DNA of 64,000 nucleotides. It comes from Lachnospiraceae bacterium JLR.KK008. Lineage in GTDB: Bacteria > Bacillota > Clostridia > Lachnospirales > Lachnospiraceae. The stretch is from contig CP143548.1 of the NCBI GenBank assembly GCA_037015955.1, positions 2,660,001-2,724,000 on the forward strand. The letters run 5' to 3'. Positions 36,920-44,899 of this stretch are shown in pieces. The position numbers and the translations under genes were made by a program. Every line of letters starts with the position of its first letter. Position 1 is the stretch's first letter. The notes beneath the pieces are model-generated. The model worked only from the letters and a program-made list of their open reading frames with translations, did no database searches and was not told where the DNA came from.

Positions 36920-38293
36920 CTAAAACTCCGTCCCCGCCATATCTTTCTCTATTTTCTGACTCTGTTTCTCATTGGTATTGATATTGCCCCAGGAAATCCC
37001 CTCGTAATTGCCGGCATAGTCCACTTCTTTCCACGCCCGCACAAGATCCACGATGATCTTGCCTGGATACCGTTCCAGCAGATCGGCAAATTCCGCCTCC
37101 TTGTTCGTGACGACAAGCACATCGGACGCCGACACCACACTGTCCAGATCGTCACAGACAAAGTGCTGCAGGTGAGGGATTTTCGCCATGATGAAGTCCC
37201 GGTTCGTGCCCGTAATCTGAGAAAGTTTGACATTTTTATCATAAATATGCAGCTCAAACCCTTTGCCGAGCAGAGACTCCACCACATCCACGATCGGACT
37301 GCATCGCAGGTCGTCCGTACCCGCCTTGAAACTGAGCCCGAGAATGCCAACGCTGCGCCTGCCCTTCTCCATAATGAGTTCAACCGCACGTTTTTTCTGT
37401 ATCTCGTTGCTCTCCTCGATTGCATTAATCACCGGTACATCCACATAGTAGTCCCGCGCCAGTGTCCGCAGCGCCTTCGAGTCCTTCGGCAGACAGGACC
37501 CGCCATAGGCAAAGCCTGGCTTGAAATAATAGGGAGAGATATTGAGCTGTGTGTCCTTGCAGAAGATCTCCATCACTTTGTGACTGTCCACATCCAGTGC
37601 CTTACAAATATTGCCAACTTCATTGCCAAAGACAATCTTCAGCGCATGATACGTATTGTTGATGTATTTCATCATCTCTGCCACTTTAATATCCGTAGCG
37701 ATAAATTCCCCGGGAATGTCCTGATACAGCATACGCATTTTCTCTACGGCTGTCTCATTGTCAGCTCCCACCAAAGTTAAGGGAGGATTTAAGTAATCAT
37801 GAACCGCCGTCCCTTCCCGCAAAAACTCCGGATTCGAAACAATGGCAAAATCCCGGTTGCGCTCCCGTCCGGAAGCCTCCGCAATGATCTCGCCGATTCT
37901 CCGGTTCGTTCCCGGCAGAACCGTACTGCGTATGGCCACGATATGAAACCCTTCTTTCTGCCGCAGCGCCTCTCCGATCTGACCGGCTACTTTATAGATA
38001 TAGTCAAGATTCAGATGCCCCTCCTTGCTGCTCGGCGTGCCGACCGCAATAAAAGAGATCTCGGAATGTTTCACCGCATATGCCGCGTCGGTGGTGGCCT
38101 CCACCATACCCGCCTCCCGCGCCTGCTTTATGAGCGCGTCAATATCTTTCTCGATAATAGTGGGACGGCCCTCATTGATCAGAGCCACTTTATGTTCCGA
38201 CACATCGACGCCCACGACATGATGTCCCAGTTTCGCGCAGCAGGCGGCGCCCACACAGCCAACATAACCCATTCCAAAAATACTGATCTTCAA
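36920..38293 (-). CDS. algD: AlgD-like GDP-mannose 6-dehydrogenase, TTG start
   Basis: The 457-residue protein is a nucleotide-sugar 6-dehydrogenase: FGMGYVGCVGAACC is the NAD loop, and Cys267 in AYGGSCLPKD is catalytic. Within the UDP-glucose/GDP-mannose superfamily it fits AlgD best: GSCLPKD instead of GSCFPKD, the LGLSFKAGTDDLR segment, LLGKGFELHIYDKNV, and KIPH before DLDSVV all match AlgD as I remember it. The product would be GDP-mannuronate. The start is TTG behind AAGGAG, with no in-frame ATG upstream. The frame runs on about 15-20 residues past the usual end, with a charged tail. UDP-glucose use is the alternative. Confidence 0.83.
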   Translation of the reverse strand: MKISIFGMGYVGCVGAACCAKLGHHVVGVDVSEHKVALINEGRPTIIEKDIDALIKQAREAGMVEATTDAAYAVKHSEISFIAVGTPSSKEGHLNLDYIYKVAGQIGEALRQKEGFHIVAIRSTVLPGTNRRIGEIIAEASGRERNRDFAIVSNPEFLREGTAVHDYLNPPLTLVGADNETAVEKMRMLYQDIPGEFIATDIKVAEMMKYINNTYHALKIVFGNEVGNICKALDVDSHKVMEIFCKDTQLNISPYYFKPGFAYGGSCLPKDSKALRTLARDYYVDVPVINAIEESNEIQKKRAVELIMEKGRRSVGILGLSFKAGTDDLRCSPIVDVVESLLGKGFELHIYDKNVKLSQITGTNRDFIMAKIPHLQHFVCDDLDSVVSASDVLVVTNKEAEFADLLERYPGKIIVDLVRAWKEVDYAGNYEGISWGNINTNEKQSQKIEKDMAGTEF

Positions 38294-38395
38294 TGTTTTT
38301 CTCCTTTTATAAAACTCTCGTCATCAAACAACGACAAAAAACTCGTCCGGTCAACTCTGATAAAGACGATCTTCTCATCCTTTTCCCCACTTTCT

Positions 38396-39601
38396 TCACC
38401 GCTGTCGTTTCAGCGACGCAAAAAAGTCCTCATACCCTTTCAGCAGCGCCTTACTCGTATGCTCCCATGAAAGTTCTTCCACCACACGTCTGCGTCCAAA
38501 CTCTGACATTTCCTGTCTCTTTTTCTCGTCGTCCAAAAGAGCGACAATCTTTTCCGCCATATCTTTTGCGTCATTTGGTTTCGCATACAGCGAAGCCGCC
38601 CCGGCGGAATACCGCCCTTCCGTGAGGTCGAACTGTACGATCGGCTTGCCAAGCGCCATATATTCCAACACTTTATTCATCGTGGATTTATCGTTCATCG
38701 GATTGTACTCGTCCGGATTGACACAGATGTCCGCCGTATTCAGATAATCCAGCATCACATCATCCGGGACCCTTCCGGTAAAGGTCACAATATCGTCGAT
38801 CCCCATCCGCACAGACAGGGCCTTCAGCTCTTCCAGCGAGGTACCGCCGCCGACAATACCATAACAGATGTCGTCCCGCTTCCATTTCCTGCGGATATAC
38901 CGGGCCGCTTTCAGCAGATAGGGAATCCCCTCCTGCTTACCGATCACCCCGAGATAACCGACCATATATTTCCTGCCGCCCTTGAGCTCCGGCCTTGGCG
39001 GCTGAATCCTCAGCCGTTCGAGCCGGGGACCGCTGCGCAGCACGTACACTTTTTCCGGGTCCATCCCGCCCCGCTCGATCGCGATCTTTTTATAGGACTC
39101 ATTCGTCACAAAGGCAAATGCGCAGTGCCGGTATGTCTGTCGTTCGAGCCATGTCTGACTCCTGTACAGCAGACCTTTCCTGCCGAACTTGGCTTCGAAC
39201 AGCTCCGGACAGATGTCATGATGGTCGAACACGTATTTGACACCATATTTTCGGAATCTGCCGGCTACCATGTATATGTCATCCGGCGGATTACATCCAT
39301 GGATCACATCAAAACCGACCTCTTGATAGATTTTCTTCGCCAGTCGATATTCCGACCATAAGGCACAGCCGTATTCCTTCGCATAACCTACAGGGCCGCT
39401 GCCCTCAGCGGGCAGATCGTGCCGGTAAATGTGCACCCCTGAGAGCTTCTCGTATTCTTTTTCATAGCCCTTTCCTTTCGGACAGATGACCGATACCGTA
39501 TAGCCGTTTTCCACAAGGGTCGTGGCCTCCTGCCACACACGCGTGTCAAAAGGCACCGGCAGGTTTTCCACAATAATCAGTATTTTTCTGTTATTTTTCA
39601 T
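38396..39601 (-). CDS. Glycosyltransferase family 4
   Basis: The 401-residue GT-B protein has a less common N-terminus (IVENLPVPFDTRVWQEA) and a long donor loop with DEYNPMNDKSTMNKVLEYMALGKP. The same type of GT4 often lies beside polyprenyl sugar-phosphate transferases and uronate dehydrogenases in capsule loci. Here it overlaps the initiating transferase gene by 4 nt (ATGA), so it probably adds the second sugar to the lipid-linked unit. The 102 nt gap below it before the dehydrogenase holds no convincing promoter or terminator. Confidence 0.84.
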   Translation of the reverse strand: MKNNRKILIIVENLPVPFDTRVWQEATTLVENGYTVSVICPKGKGYEKEYEKLSGVHIYRHDLPAEGSGPVGYAKEYGCALWSEYRLAKKIYQEVGFDVIHGCNPPDDIYMVAGRFRKYGVKYVFDHHDICPELFEAKFGRKGLLYRSQTWLERQTYRHCAFAFVTNESYKKIAIERGGMDPEKVYVLRSGPRLERLRIQPPRPELKGGRKYMVGYLGVIGKQEGIPYLLKAARYIRRKWKRDDICYGIVGGGTSLEELKALSVRMGIDDIVTFTGRVPDDVMLDYLNTADICVNPDEYNPMNDKSTMNKVLEYMALGKPIVQFDLTEGRYSAGAASLYAKPNDAKDMAEKIVALLDDEKKRQEMSEFGRRRVVEELSWEHTSKALLKGYEDFFASLKRQR

Positions 39602-41016
39602 CTTGCTCCCTTTCCAAACAGTACGACAAATACTGTCTGAAACAATATTTTTATGTCCAGACTCAGCGACCAGTGGTCGATATAGTGAAGATCATATTTC
39701 ACCACATCATCAAAATTATCAATATTACTCCTGCCGCTGACCTGCCACAGACCGGTCAGCCCCGGTGTCATACAGAGCCGTCGCCGGTAATAAGGCGTAT
39801 ACCTGGAAAATTCGTCCTCGGTGGGGGGTCTTGTCCCCACAAGGCTCATATCTCCTCTGAGCACATTGAGAAACTGCGGAAGCTCATCAATGCTTGTCTT
39901 GCGCAGAAACTTTCCGACTTTTGTCACACGGGGATCATCTTCCATCTTGAACATCAGCCCCTGCATTTCATTCTTCGCCTCCAGCTCTTTCTTCCGCTCT
40001 TCTGCGTCGATGTACATCGAACGGAATTTATAGATCCGAAAACGGCGGCCGTTCTTGCCGATACGCACCTGCGAAAACACGACCGGCCCCGGAGAATCCA
40101 ATTTGACCGCCGCAGCCACAAACGGATACAGAACACCTGTTATTAAAAGGCCGGCCAGACTGCCGCAGATGTCGATCAGCCGTTTGATCATTCCCCGCCT
40201 GTTATCAATCTGCTGAATCGCATAGGTGACAACGGTGAAACCTGCGAACTCTCCGACGCTGCGTGCCCGCACATCAAGCTCCGACACATCGATATTATAA
40301 TGACAGCTCACACCCATGGCTTCCAGATCCATGATGAGCCGCTTCCGTACACTTTTTCCGGCCTCCGGCAAATGGATGAACACTTCATCCATCGGCATAT
40401 TTTTCAAAACGGCGATCACATTATTACCGTCCGCGACAACCGGCACACCGTCGATCTCTGTCATCTCCCTGCCTCCGTCCCACACGACGGCCGCACAGAT
40501 CTCACAGTCATACTCCGTGCCGGATACGAGCGCAGGCACGATCCTCTGCGCACTGGCCGCGTCCGTGATCACCATCACCTTCGTCCTTCCTCTCTCCGAC
40601 CGGCACCGCACCCGCAGCAGCTTTTTCAGTCCCTCATGGGCAGCCAGCATCAGGACCGTATTTCCGATCAGAAAATAGCCATAGACAAGTCTGGAAAAAT
40701 TCTCAGCCTCCTTGAACAGAAACAGGCTGCATCCAAGAAAAATCACTAGACAGACGATCTGCTTGGTGATCGATTTGGCCTCCACATAATATCCCCTGCG
40801 CAGAAAGTTCCTGCCGCTGCCGATCAGTGTGTCATATAATACGGTAAAGAGCAGAATCCACACACAGACGAGCACATACGTATCGGGATGGTCTGTCTGC
40901 GCAAAGGAGCCGTAGCGCAGCAGCAGCGCAAGCAAATAAGACAGAATGACGCATAGACAGTCTGTCAGTAAGATTCCGTATATTTCAATGATTTTGCTCC
41001 TTCGCTCCGTCTGCAT
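39598..41016 (-). CDS. Polyprenyl glycosylphosphotransferase (WbaP/CpsE-like)
   Basis: This is the initiating enzyme that moves a sugar 1-phosphate from a nucleotide donor to undecaprenyl phosphate. The 472-residue protein has four or five N-terminal helices, a CoA-binding-like Rossmann middle (VMVITDAASAQRIVP), one more helix near 280 and the C-terminal bacterial transferase domain: KFRSMYIDAEERKKE, TKVGKFLRKTSIDELPQFLN, GTRPPTEDEF and PGLTGLWQVSGRS. The start at 41016 has GAGGAAGAGG upstream; a GTG at 41046 has none. It is the first gene after a strong promoter, so it should head the block that ends near 30.8 kb or beyond. Donor sugar unknown. Confidence 0.9.
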   Translation of the reverse strand: MQTERRSKIIEIYGILLTDCLCVILSYLLALLLRYGSFAQTDHPDTYVLVCVWILLFTVLYDTLIGSGRNFLRRGYYVEAKSITKQIVCLVIFLGCSLFLFKEAENFSRLVYGYFLIGNTVLMLAAHEGLKKLLRVRCRSERGRTKVMVITDAASAQRIVPALVSGTEYDCEICAAVVWDGGREMTEIDGVPVVADGNNVIAVLKNMPMDEVFIHLPEAGKSVRKRLIMDLEAMGVSCHYNIDVSELDVRARSVGEFAGFTVVTYAIQQIDNRRGMIKRLIDICGSLAGLLITGVLYPFVAAAVKLDSPGPVVFSQVRIGKNGRRFRIYKFRSMYIDAEERKKELEAKNEMQGLMFKMEDDPRVTKVGKFLRKTSIDELPQFLNVLRGDMSLVGTRPPTEDEFSRYTPYYRRRLCMTPGLTGLWQVSGRSNIDNFDDVVKYDLHYIDHWSLSLDIKILFQTVFVVLFGKGAR

Positions 41017-41058
41017 ATGCCTCTTCCTCAATATATATTGATGCACGTAATTATTAGA

Positions 41059-41087
41059 ATTATACTACATTCGAAAATAATTGACAA
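41059..41087 (-). promoter_or_regulatory. Sigma-A promoter of the polyprenyl transferase operon
   Basis: On the minus strand TTGTCA (41082-41087), an exact 17 nt spacer and TATAAT (41059-41064). Eleven of twelve consensus bases match. Transcription should begin near 41052, leaving a leader of about 36 nt before the start at 41016. It is the best promoter in the window and sits in the divergent 262 nt intergenic region. Confidence 0.78.
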
Positions 41088-41144
41088 CTTTTACCACAAA
41101 GAGCATATGTCGGACACATCGCTAAGCAAAAGTTGAACGGAATT

Positions 41145-41173
41145 TTCCCTTGTGCCTTTCTCCATGATATACT
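41145..41173 (+). promoter_or_regulatory. Putative extended -10 promoter of the plus-strand GtrII-like gene
   Basis: TGATATACT (41165-41173) is an extended -10 with five of six matches. The -35 at 41145 (TTCCCT, 17 nt spacer) is weak, as tolerated by extended -10 promoters. A start point near 41180 would place a GC-rich hairpin (41190-41208) at the very 5-prime end of the message. Confidence 0.5.
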
Positions 41174-41189
41174 ATATTAAGATATATGT

Positions 41190-41208
41190 CCGCCGATCAG
41201 GCCGGCGG
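41190..41208 (+). repeat. Leader hairpin upstream of the plus-strand gene
   Basis: CCGCCG and CGGCGG form a 6 bp GC stem around a 7 nt loop, with AT-rich flanks (ATATA/TATAT) that can extend the pairing. It begins about ten bases after the predicted transcript start and 70 nt before the start codon. There is no T-run, so it is not a terminator; it may stabilise the transcript or be regulatory. Confidence 0.45.
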
Positions 41209-41278
41209 TGTATATTTCCGTTTCATTGTAATCAGAATATGTCATAATTGTAAACCACACTCTCTGAAGGAGTCTTGT

Positions 41279-42871
41279 ATGTATCCGGAACATTTTTTTC
41301 CACTGATCAGACAGAAAATAAAAAAAGACTGGCGGTTCGCTTTCCGCTCTGCATTTTGCATGGGGTTATTATTCCATCTGTACCGGCTGACGAATCATCT
41401 GCTCACCTGGGATTCCGTCTATAATTTTTACAACAGCCAGAACACGATCCACTTAGGCCGCTGTTTCCTCACAATCAGCTGCGGGATCGGCTCCTACTAT
41501 GATCTGCAGTGGATCAATGGCCTGCTCTCCCTGTTCTACCTCAGTCTGACCTGTGTCTGCCTGACGGAGCTCTTCGCGCTCCGCAGACGGACAAGCATCT
41601 TCCTCGTCTGTGGCCTGACCGTCTCTTTTCCGAGTGTGGCCAGTACCTTTGCCTACATGTACACGGCTGACGGTTACTTTCTCGCACAGTTGTGCGCCAC
41701 ACTCGCCGTACTTGTGACATTAAAATACAAAAAAGGCTTTCTGCCGGGACTGCTGCTGCTTGCTTTTTCCTATGGCTCCTATCAGGCTTATGTCTCCTTC
41801 GCCGTCATGCTCATACTGACATGGACCCTTTTACAACTGATGCAGAGCGAACGTTCCGTCAGAGAACTGCTGCCCATATGGATCCGTTTTCTGCTGATGG
41901 GCGGTCTGGGCACGCTTCTCTATTTCTTATGCAACAGACTGCTGACCGCCGTCCAGGGCATTGCAGCCAGCGACTACAACGGTATTTCCGCCATGTCTCT
42001 GCCGGACGGCCCCGGGTTTGTGCTGGCCGTAAAAAATTGTCTGATCGACTTTGCCTATTTCTTTTTTGGCCCTCTCGGCCGCGTGAATTTTTATAAAATG
42101 CTCAACGGCGTCCTGTTTCTGCTGCTGCTATTTCTCATCGTGCGCATCGTCCGCAAGCAGACACTTTACCGAAAGCCTGCGTCTCTGCTGATGATTGCGC
42201 TCTGCTTTGCCGCCATGCCCTTTGTCTGCTCGATGATCTATTTCCTGTCCGCAGATGTTCGCTACTATATGCTTATGTACGCCGGATTCAGCCTGATCTA
42301 TCTGCTGCCTGTACTGCTCTATGACAGATTCTTTCCCGGCGAAGAGGCGCAGGATCAGCGCTTTGATGTGCACCGGCAGTCAACGATAGCCGCCGCTTTT
42401 CAGGCTCCTGATTTCCCCGGCCTTGTGCTGGCCTGGGGTTGTGTGCTCATAACCGGACTGCACATTTTCAGTTTCGCACTGACAGACAATATCAGTTACC
42501 TCTATCTGACTACAAGCAACGAAAAGACATTCGCTCTCGTATCCCGCATGACCGACCGCATCGAACAGTTGGATGATTTTCCGTCTGCAAGAAAGCTGTG
42601 CGTCATCGGTCACTTTGACGACTATGACACGATCTCCCTGATGCTTCCGCCGGCGATGGCCGGCGTCCGGGACAGTTATCTCATCTCCGAACAGGCACAT
42701 TTTGCGGCGATGATGGACACTTATTTTGGGTTAAAGCTGGAAAATTGTACGAAAGAAGAACAGCGCAGGATACGAGATTCCGAGACATTCCGCAATATGG
42801 ACTGCTGGCCTGCGGCTTCCGGCGTGACACAGATCGGGGATACGGTCGTGATCAAAATTGGAGAATCCTGA
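41279..42871 (+). CDS. GtrII-like membrane glucosyltransferase-domain protein
   Basis: The only plus-strand gene. ATG 41279 has AAGGAG six bases upstream; the frame runs back to 41186 without a ribosome site. The 530-residue protein has about ten to twelve helices and a soluble C-terminal part. The HLGRCFLTISCGIGSYYDLQ loop after the first helix, then WINGLLSLFYLSLT, and the CTFAYMYTADGYFLA-like acidic loop fit the glucosyltransferase II family (serotype-converting GtrII of Shigella phages). The protein at 46238 is a paralogue with GLGRWFMPIATNL and CDEITLALL in the same places. It likely transfers a sugar from undecaprenyl phosphate, possibly supplied by the GtrB-like enzyme at 43893. Confidence 0.76.
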   Translation: MYPEHFFPLIRQKIKKDWRFAFRSAFCMGLLFHLYRLTNHLLTWDSVYNFYNSQNTIHLGRCFLTISCGIGSYYDLQWINGLLSLFYLSLTCVCLTELFALRRRTSIFLVCGLTVSFPSVASTFAYMYTADGYFLAQLCATLAVLVTLKYKKGFLPGLLLLAFSYGSYQAYVSFAVMLILTWTLLQLMQSERSVRELLPIWIRFLLMGGLGTLLYFLCNRLLTAVQGIAASDYNGISAMSLPDGPGFVLAVKNCLIDFAYFFFGPLGRVNFYKMLNGVLFLLLLFLIVRIVRKQTLYRKPASLLMIALCFAAMPFVCSMIYFLSADVRYYMLMYAGFSLIYLLPVLLYDRFFPGEEAQDQRFDVHRQSTIAAAFQAPDFPGLVLAWGCVLITGLHIFSFALTDNISYLYLTTSNEKTFALVSRMTDRIEQLDDFPSARKLCVIGHFDDYDTISLMLPPAMAGVRDSYLISEQAHFAAMMDTYFGLKLENCTKEEQRRIRDSETFRNMDCWPAASGVTQIGDTVVIKIGES

Positions 42872-42926
42872 AAACACAATACCATTTCACCACTTATCCG
42901 GAGCTTTTGCACCGTTTCAGACAGGC

Positions 42927-42992
42927 TGAGGAAGAGGAAAGCGGACTGTAATCAGTATCAGTCCGCTTTCACCTTCCTCATCATATTTTTTT
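42927..42992 (+). terminator. Terminator-like inverted repeat between convergent genes
   Basis: Arms 42927-42948 and 42959-42980 pair over 22 bp with two mismatches; the inner 12 bp (GAAAGCGGACTG/CAGTCCGCTTTC) are perfect. Loop 10 nt. On the plus strand a run of seven T follows at 42986-42992, which fits intrinsic termination of the GtrII-like gene. On the minus strand the repeat covers the last codons of the deacetylase gene but is followed by no T-run. Confidence 0.62.
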
Positions 42993-43896
42993 CGATCTTT
43001 CTGCCGTCAGAAGTATAGAACTCCACACAATCTTTATTTTCCATATCCATCAGCCGTTCTGCCTTCCTGACCCCGCCGGGATGACAGAGCACTTCGAGCG
43101 GCAGTCCCTTCCGCTCCGCGATCTTCCGAAACTCCGGCAGCAGCGCCGATACGCGGCGAAGGTCCATCTTTCCGCTGAGCAGAATGCCAAAAAATACGGC
43201 GCTCTTACTCCGGTAAGGCGCAAGCAGTCTCCTGTCCATCTGATTCAATACATGTAAAACAATATGTTTGATCAGATTGATCGGCCTGTATGTGGCATAA
43301 AACTCCGGATGCCTTACAAACGGCGCCAGAGGCTCCGCCGGAATCCGCACATAGTCCACCGGCAGCGGTTCTTGTGGATATTCTCTGCGCACTTCTTCCA
43401 CCGCCTCCAGTATGCCCGACAATACGAGCGGTATCATATGATAATGCTGGTGACTGTCAATCCGCAAGGTATCGACGTGGGGGAGCATCCGTTCCAGCTG
43501 GGCATGCATCTCCGCTTTGATCTGCCGTTTCAGCTCTCCGCGCCTCCCGGTATAAGAAAGCAGCAAAACTTTAAAAAAAGAAATATGGAACATGCCCCTT
43601 TCATCCACCAGCAGCGGCACCTGTGACGGATCAGACAGACAATGCCCCTCCGCCAGATTAAAATGAATGCTCACAGCAATTTCTTTCCGATATGGCGCCA
43701 GCATTTCCATGCAGGGCTCCAGATATGCGCTATTGGCCAGTACGCTTAAAGATGTGAGCGCTCCTTTTGTGTGACAGTCGAGAATATGCCGAGAAATCTC
43801 CTCATTAGCCGCGAAATCATCCGCATGAAATATAATATTTTTTTCATGACCCGCCTTTACCAGCTTGTCTTTCTGTTTGATTCCGGTTCTCTTCAT
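42958..43896 (-). CDS. ChbG/HpnK (YdjC) family carbohydrate deacetylase
   Basis: The 312-residue protein has FHADDFA (H24, D26, D27), SIHFNLAEG and RIDSHQHYHMIP, the metal-binding and catalytic motifs of YdjC-fold deacetylases. Family members remove acetyl from chitooligosaccharides (ChbG), hopanoids (HpnK) or undecaprenyl-phosphate GalNAc (NaxD of Francisella). Because this gene overlaps by 4 nt a GtrB-like gene that makes polyprenyl-linked sugars, the NaxD-like role, deacetylating an undecaprenyl-linked amino sugar, is the best inference. It is the last gene of the upper transcript and converges on the plus-strand gene. Confidence 0.83.
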   Translation of the reverse strand: MKRTGIKQKDKLVKAGHEKNIIFHADDFAANEEISRHILDCHTKGALTSLSVLANSAYLEPCMEMLAPYRKEIAVSIHFNLAEGHCLSDPSQVPLLVDERGMFHISFFKVLLLSYTGRRGELKRQIKAEMHAQLERMLPHVDTLRIDSHQHYHMIPLVLSGILEAVEEVRREYPQEPLPVDYVRIPAEPLAPFVRHPEFYATYRPINLIKHIVLHVLNQMDRRLLAPYRSKSAVFFGILLSGKMDLRRVSALLPEFRKIAERKGLPLEVLCHPGGVRKAERLMDMENKDCVEFYTSDGRKIEKNMMRKVKAD

Positions 43897-44882
43897 TCCT
43901 GATTCGTCCTTTTTTGTTCACCTTCCTGCTGGCCGCCGCGCCACAGATACGACTCCACATGGTATCTCGGTCTCTGTTTCGTCTCCATGTAAATCTTCCC
44001 GATATATTCACCGATGATGCCAAGTGAGAGAAGCTGCACACTGCCAATAAACCAGGTGGAACAATAACTCGACGCCCACCCCGGCACCGTGCGACCGGTG
44101 TAATAGTCAAACAATGTCGTGACAATCATCACAACACTCACGAGCAGCATCAAAAACCCAAGCAGCGTAATCAACTGCAGCGGTTTGATGCTGAACGACG
44201 TGATCCCATCGACCGCAAAAGAAAGCATCTTTTTCATCGTATACTTGGACTCACCCGCCTGCCGCTCACGCACATCAAAATAGACAATGTCCGACGGATA
44301 GCCGATCGTCGGGATCAACCCCCGCAGAAAGAGATTCACTTCCCCATACTCGGCCAGACTGTCAATGACTCTCTTCGACATCAGACGGTAGTCCGCATGG
44401 TTGGTTATGACTTCGCAGCCCATAAACTGCATGATCTTATAAAAACCGAGGGCGGTATTTTTCTTGACAAAGCCATCGGTGTTTCTCGTATTGCGCACGC
44501 CGTATACGACATCGCAGCCCTGCTCATACTTTTCCAGCATCAGATCGACGGCCTCGATGTCCTGCTGCAGATCCGCGTCAATGGAGATCACGACATCCGC
44601 TTTCTCTCTGGCCGTCAACAGTCCCGCCAGCACCGCGTTCTGATGCCCGCGGTTGCGAGACAGATTGACACCGCAAAAGATCGGATTTCTGTGAAACAGC
44701 TCCGTGATCATCTCCCATGTCCTGTCCCCGGAGCCGTCGTTGACAAACATGATTCTGCTCTCACCGCTGATCTTACCCTCATCCAGCAATCTATGATATT
44801 TTTGTTCCAGCGCCTCTGCCGTGGCGGGAAGCACAGCTTCCTCGTTATAGCAGGGCAGCACCAGATACAGGATACTGCTCAT
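43893..44882 (-). CDS. GtrB/ArnC-like polyprenyl-phosphate glycosyltransferase
   Basis: The 329-residue protein has a GT2 domain (YLVLPCYNEEAVL, MFVNDGSGDRTWE, SIDADLQQD as metal site), the RERQAGESKYTMKKM linker, two helices (about 225-250 and 268-290), and the IGEYIGKIYMETKQRPRY tail typical of GtrB. It should charge undecaprenyl phosphate with a hexose or N-acetylhexosamine at the inner face. ATGA overlap with the ChbG-type deacetylase suggests the two act in sequence. Two GtrII-like proteins and a GT-C protein nearby are candidates to use the product outside. GtrA, the usual small flippase, is not visible. Confidence 0.88.
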   Translation of the reverse strand: MSSILYLVLPCYNEEAVLPATAEALEQKYHRLLDEGKISGESRIMFVNDGSGDRTWEMITELFHRNPIFCGVNLSRNRGHQNAVLAGLLTAREKADVVISIDADLQQDIEAVDLMLEKYEQGCDVVYGVRNTRNTDGFVKKNTALGFYKIMQFMGCEVITNHADYRLMSKRVIDSLAEYGEVNLFLRGLIPTIGYPSDIVYFDVRERQAGESKYTMKKMLSFAVDGITSFSIKPLQLITLLGFLMLLVSVVMIVTTLFDYYTGRTVPGWASSYCSTWFIGSVQLLSLGIIGEYIGKIYMETKQRPRYHVESYLWRGGQQEGEQKRTNQE

Positions 44883-44899
44883 ATGTTAAAGTCCCCTTT

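Noticed and set aside
38294-38395. Possible promoter before the AlgD-like gene (TTGACC, TATAAA)
   Set aside because: No pair of hexamers has a spacer of 16-18 nt. The gene is probably read from upstream.
41081-41109. TTGACA with CATATG 17 nt later on the plus strand
   Set aside because: The -10 matches only three of six positions and the sequence is already used by the minus-strand promoter. The extended -10 at 41165 is better placed.
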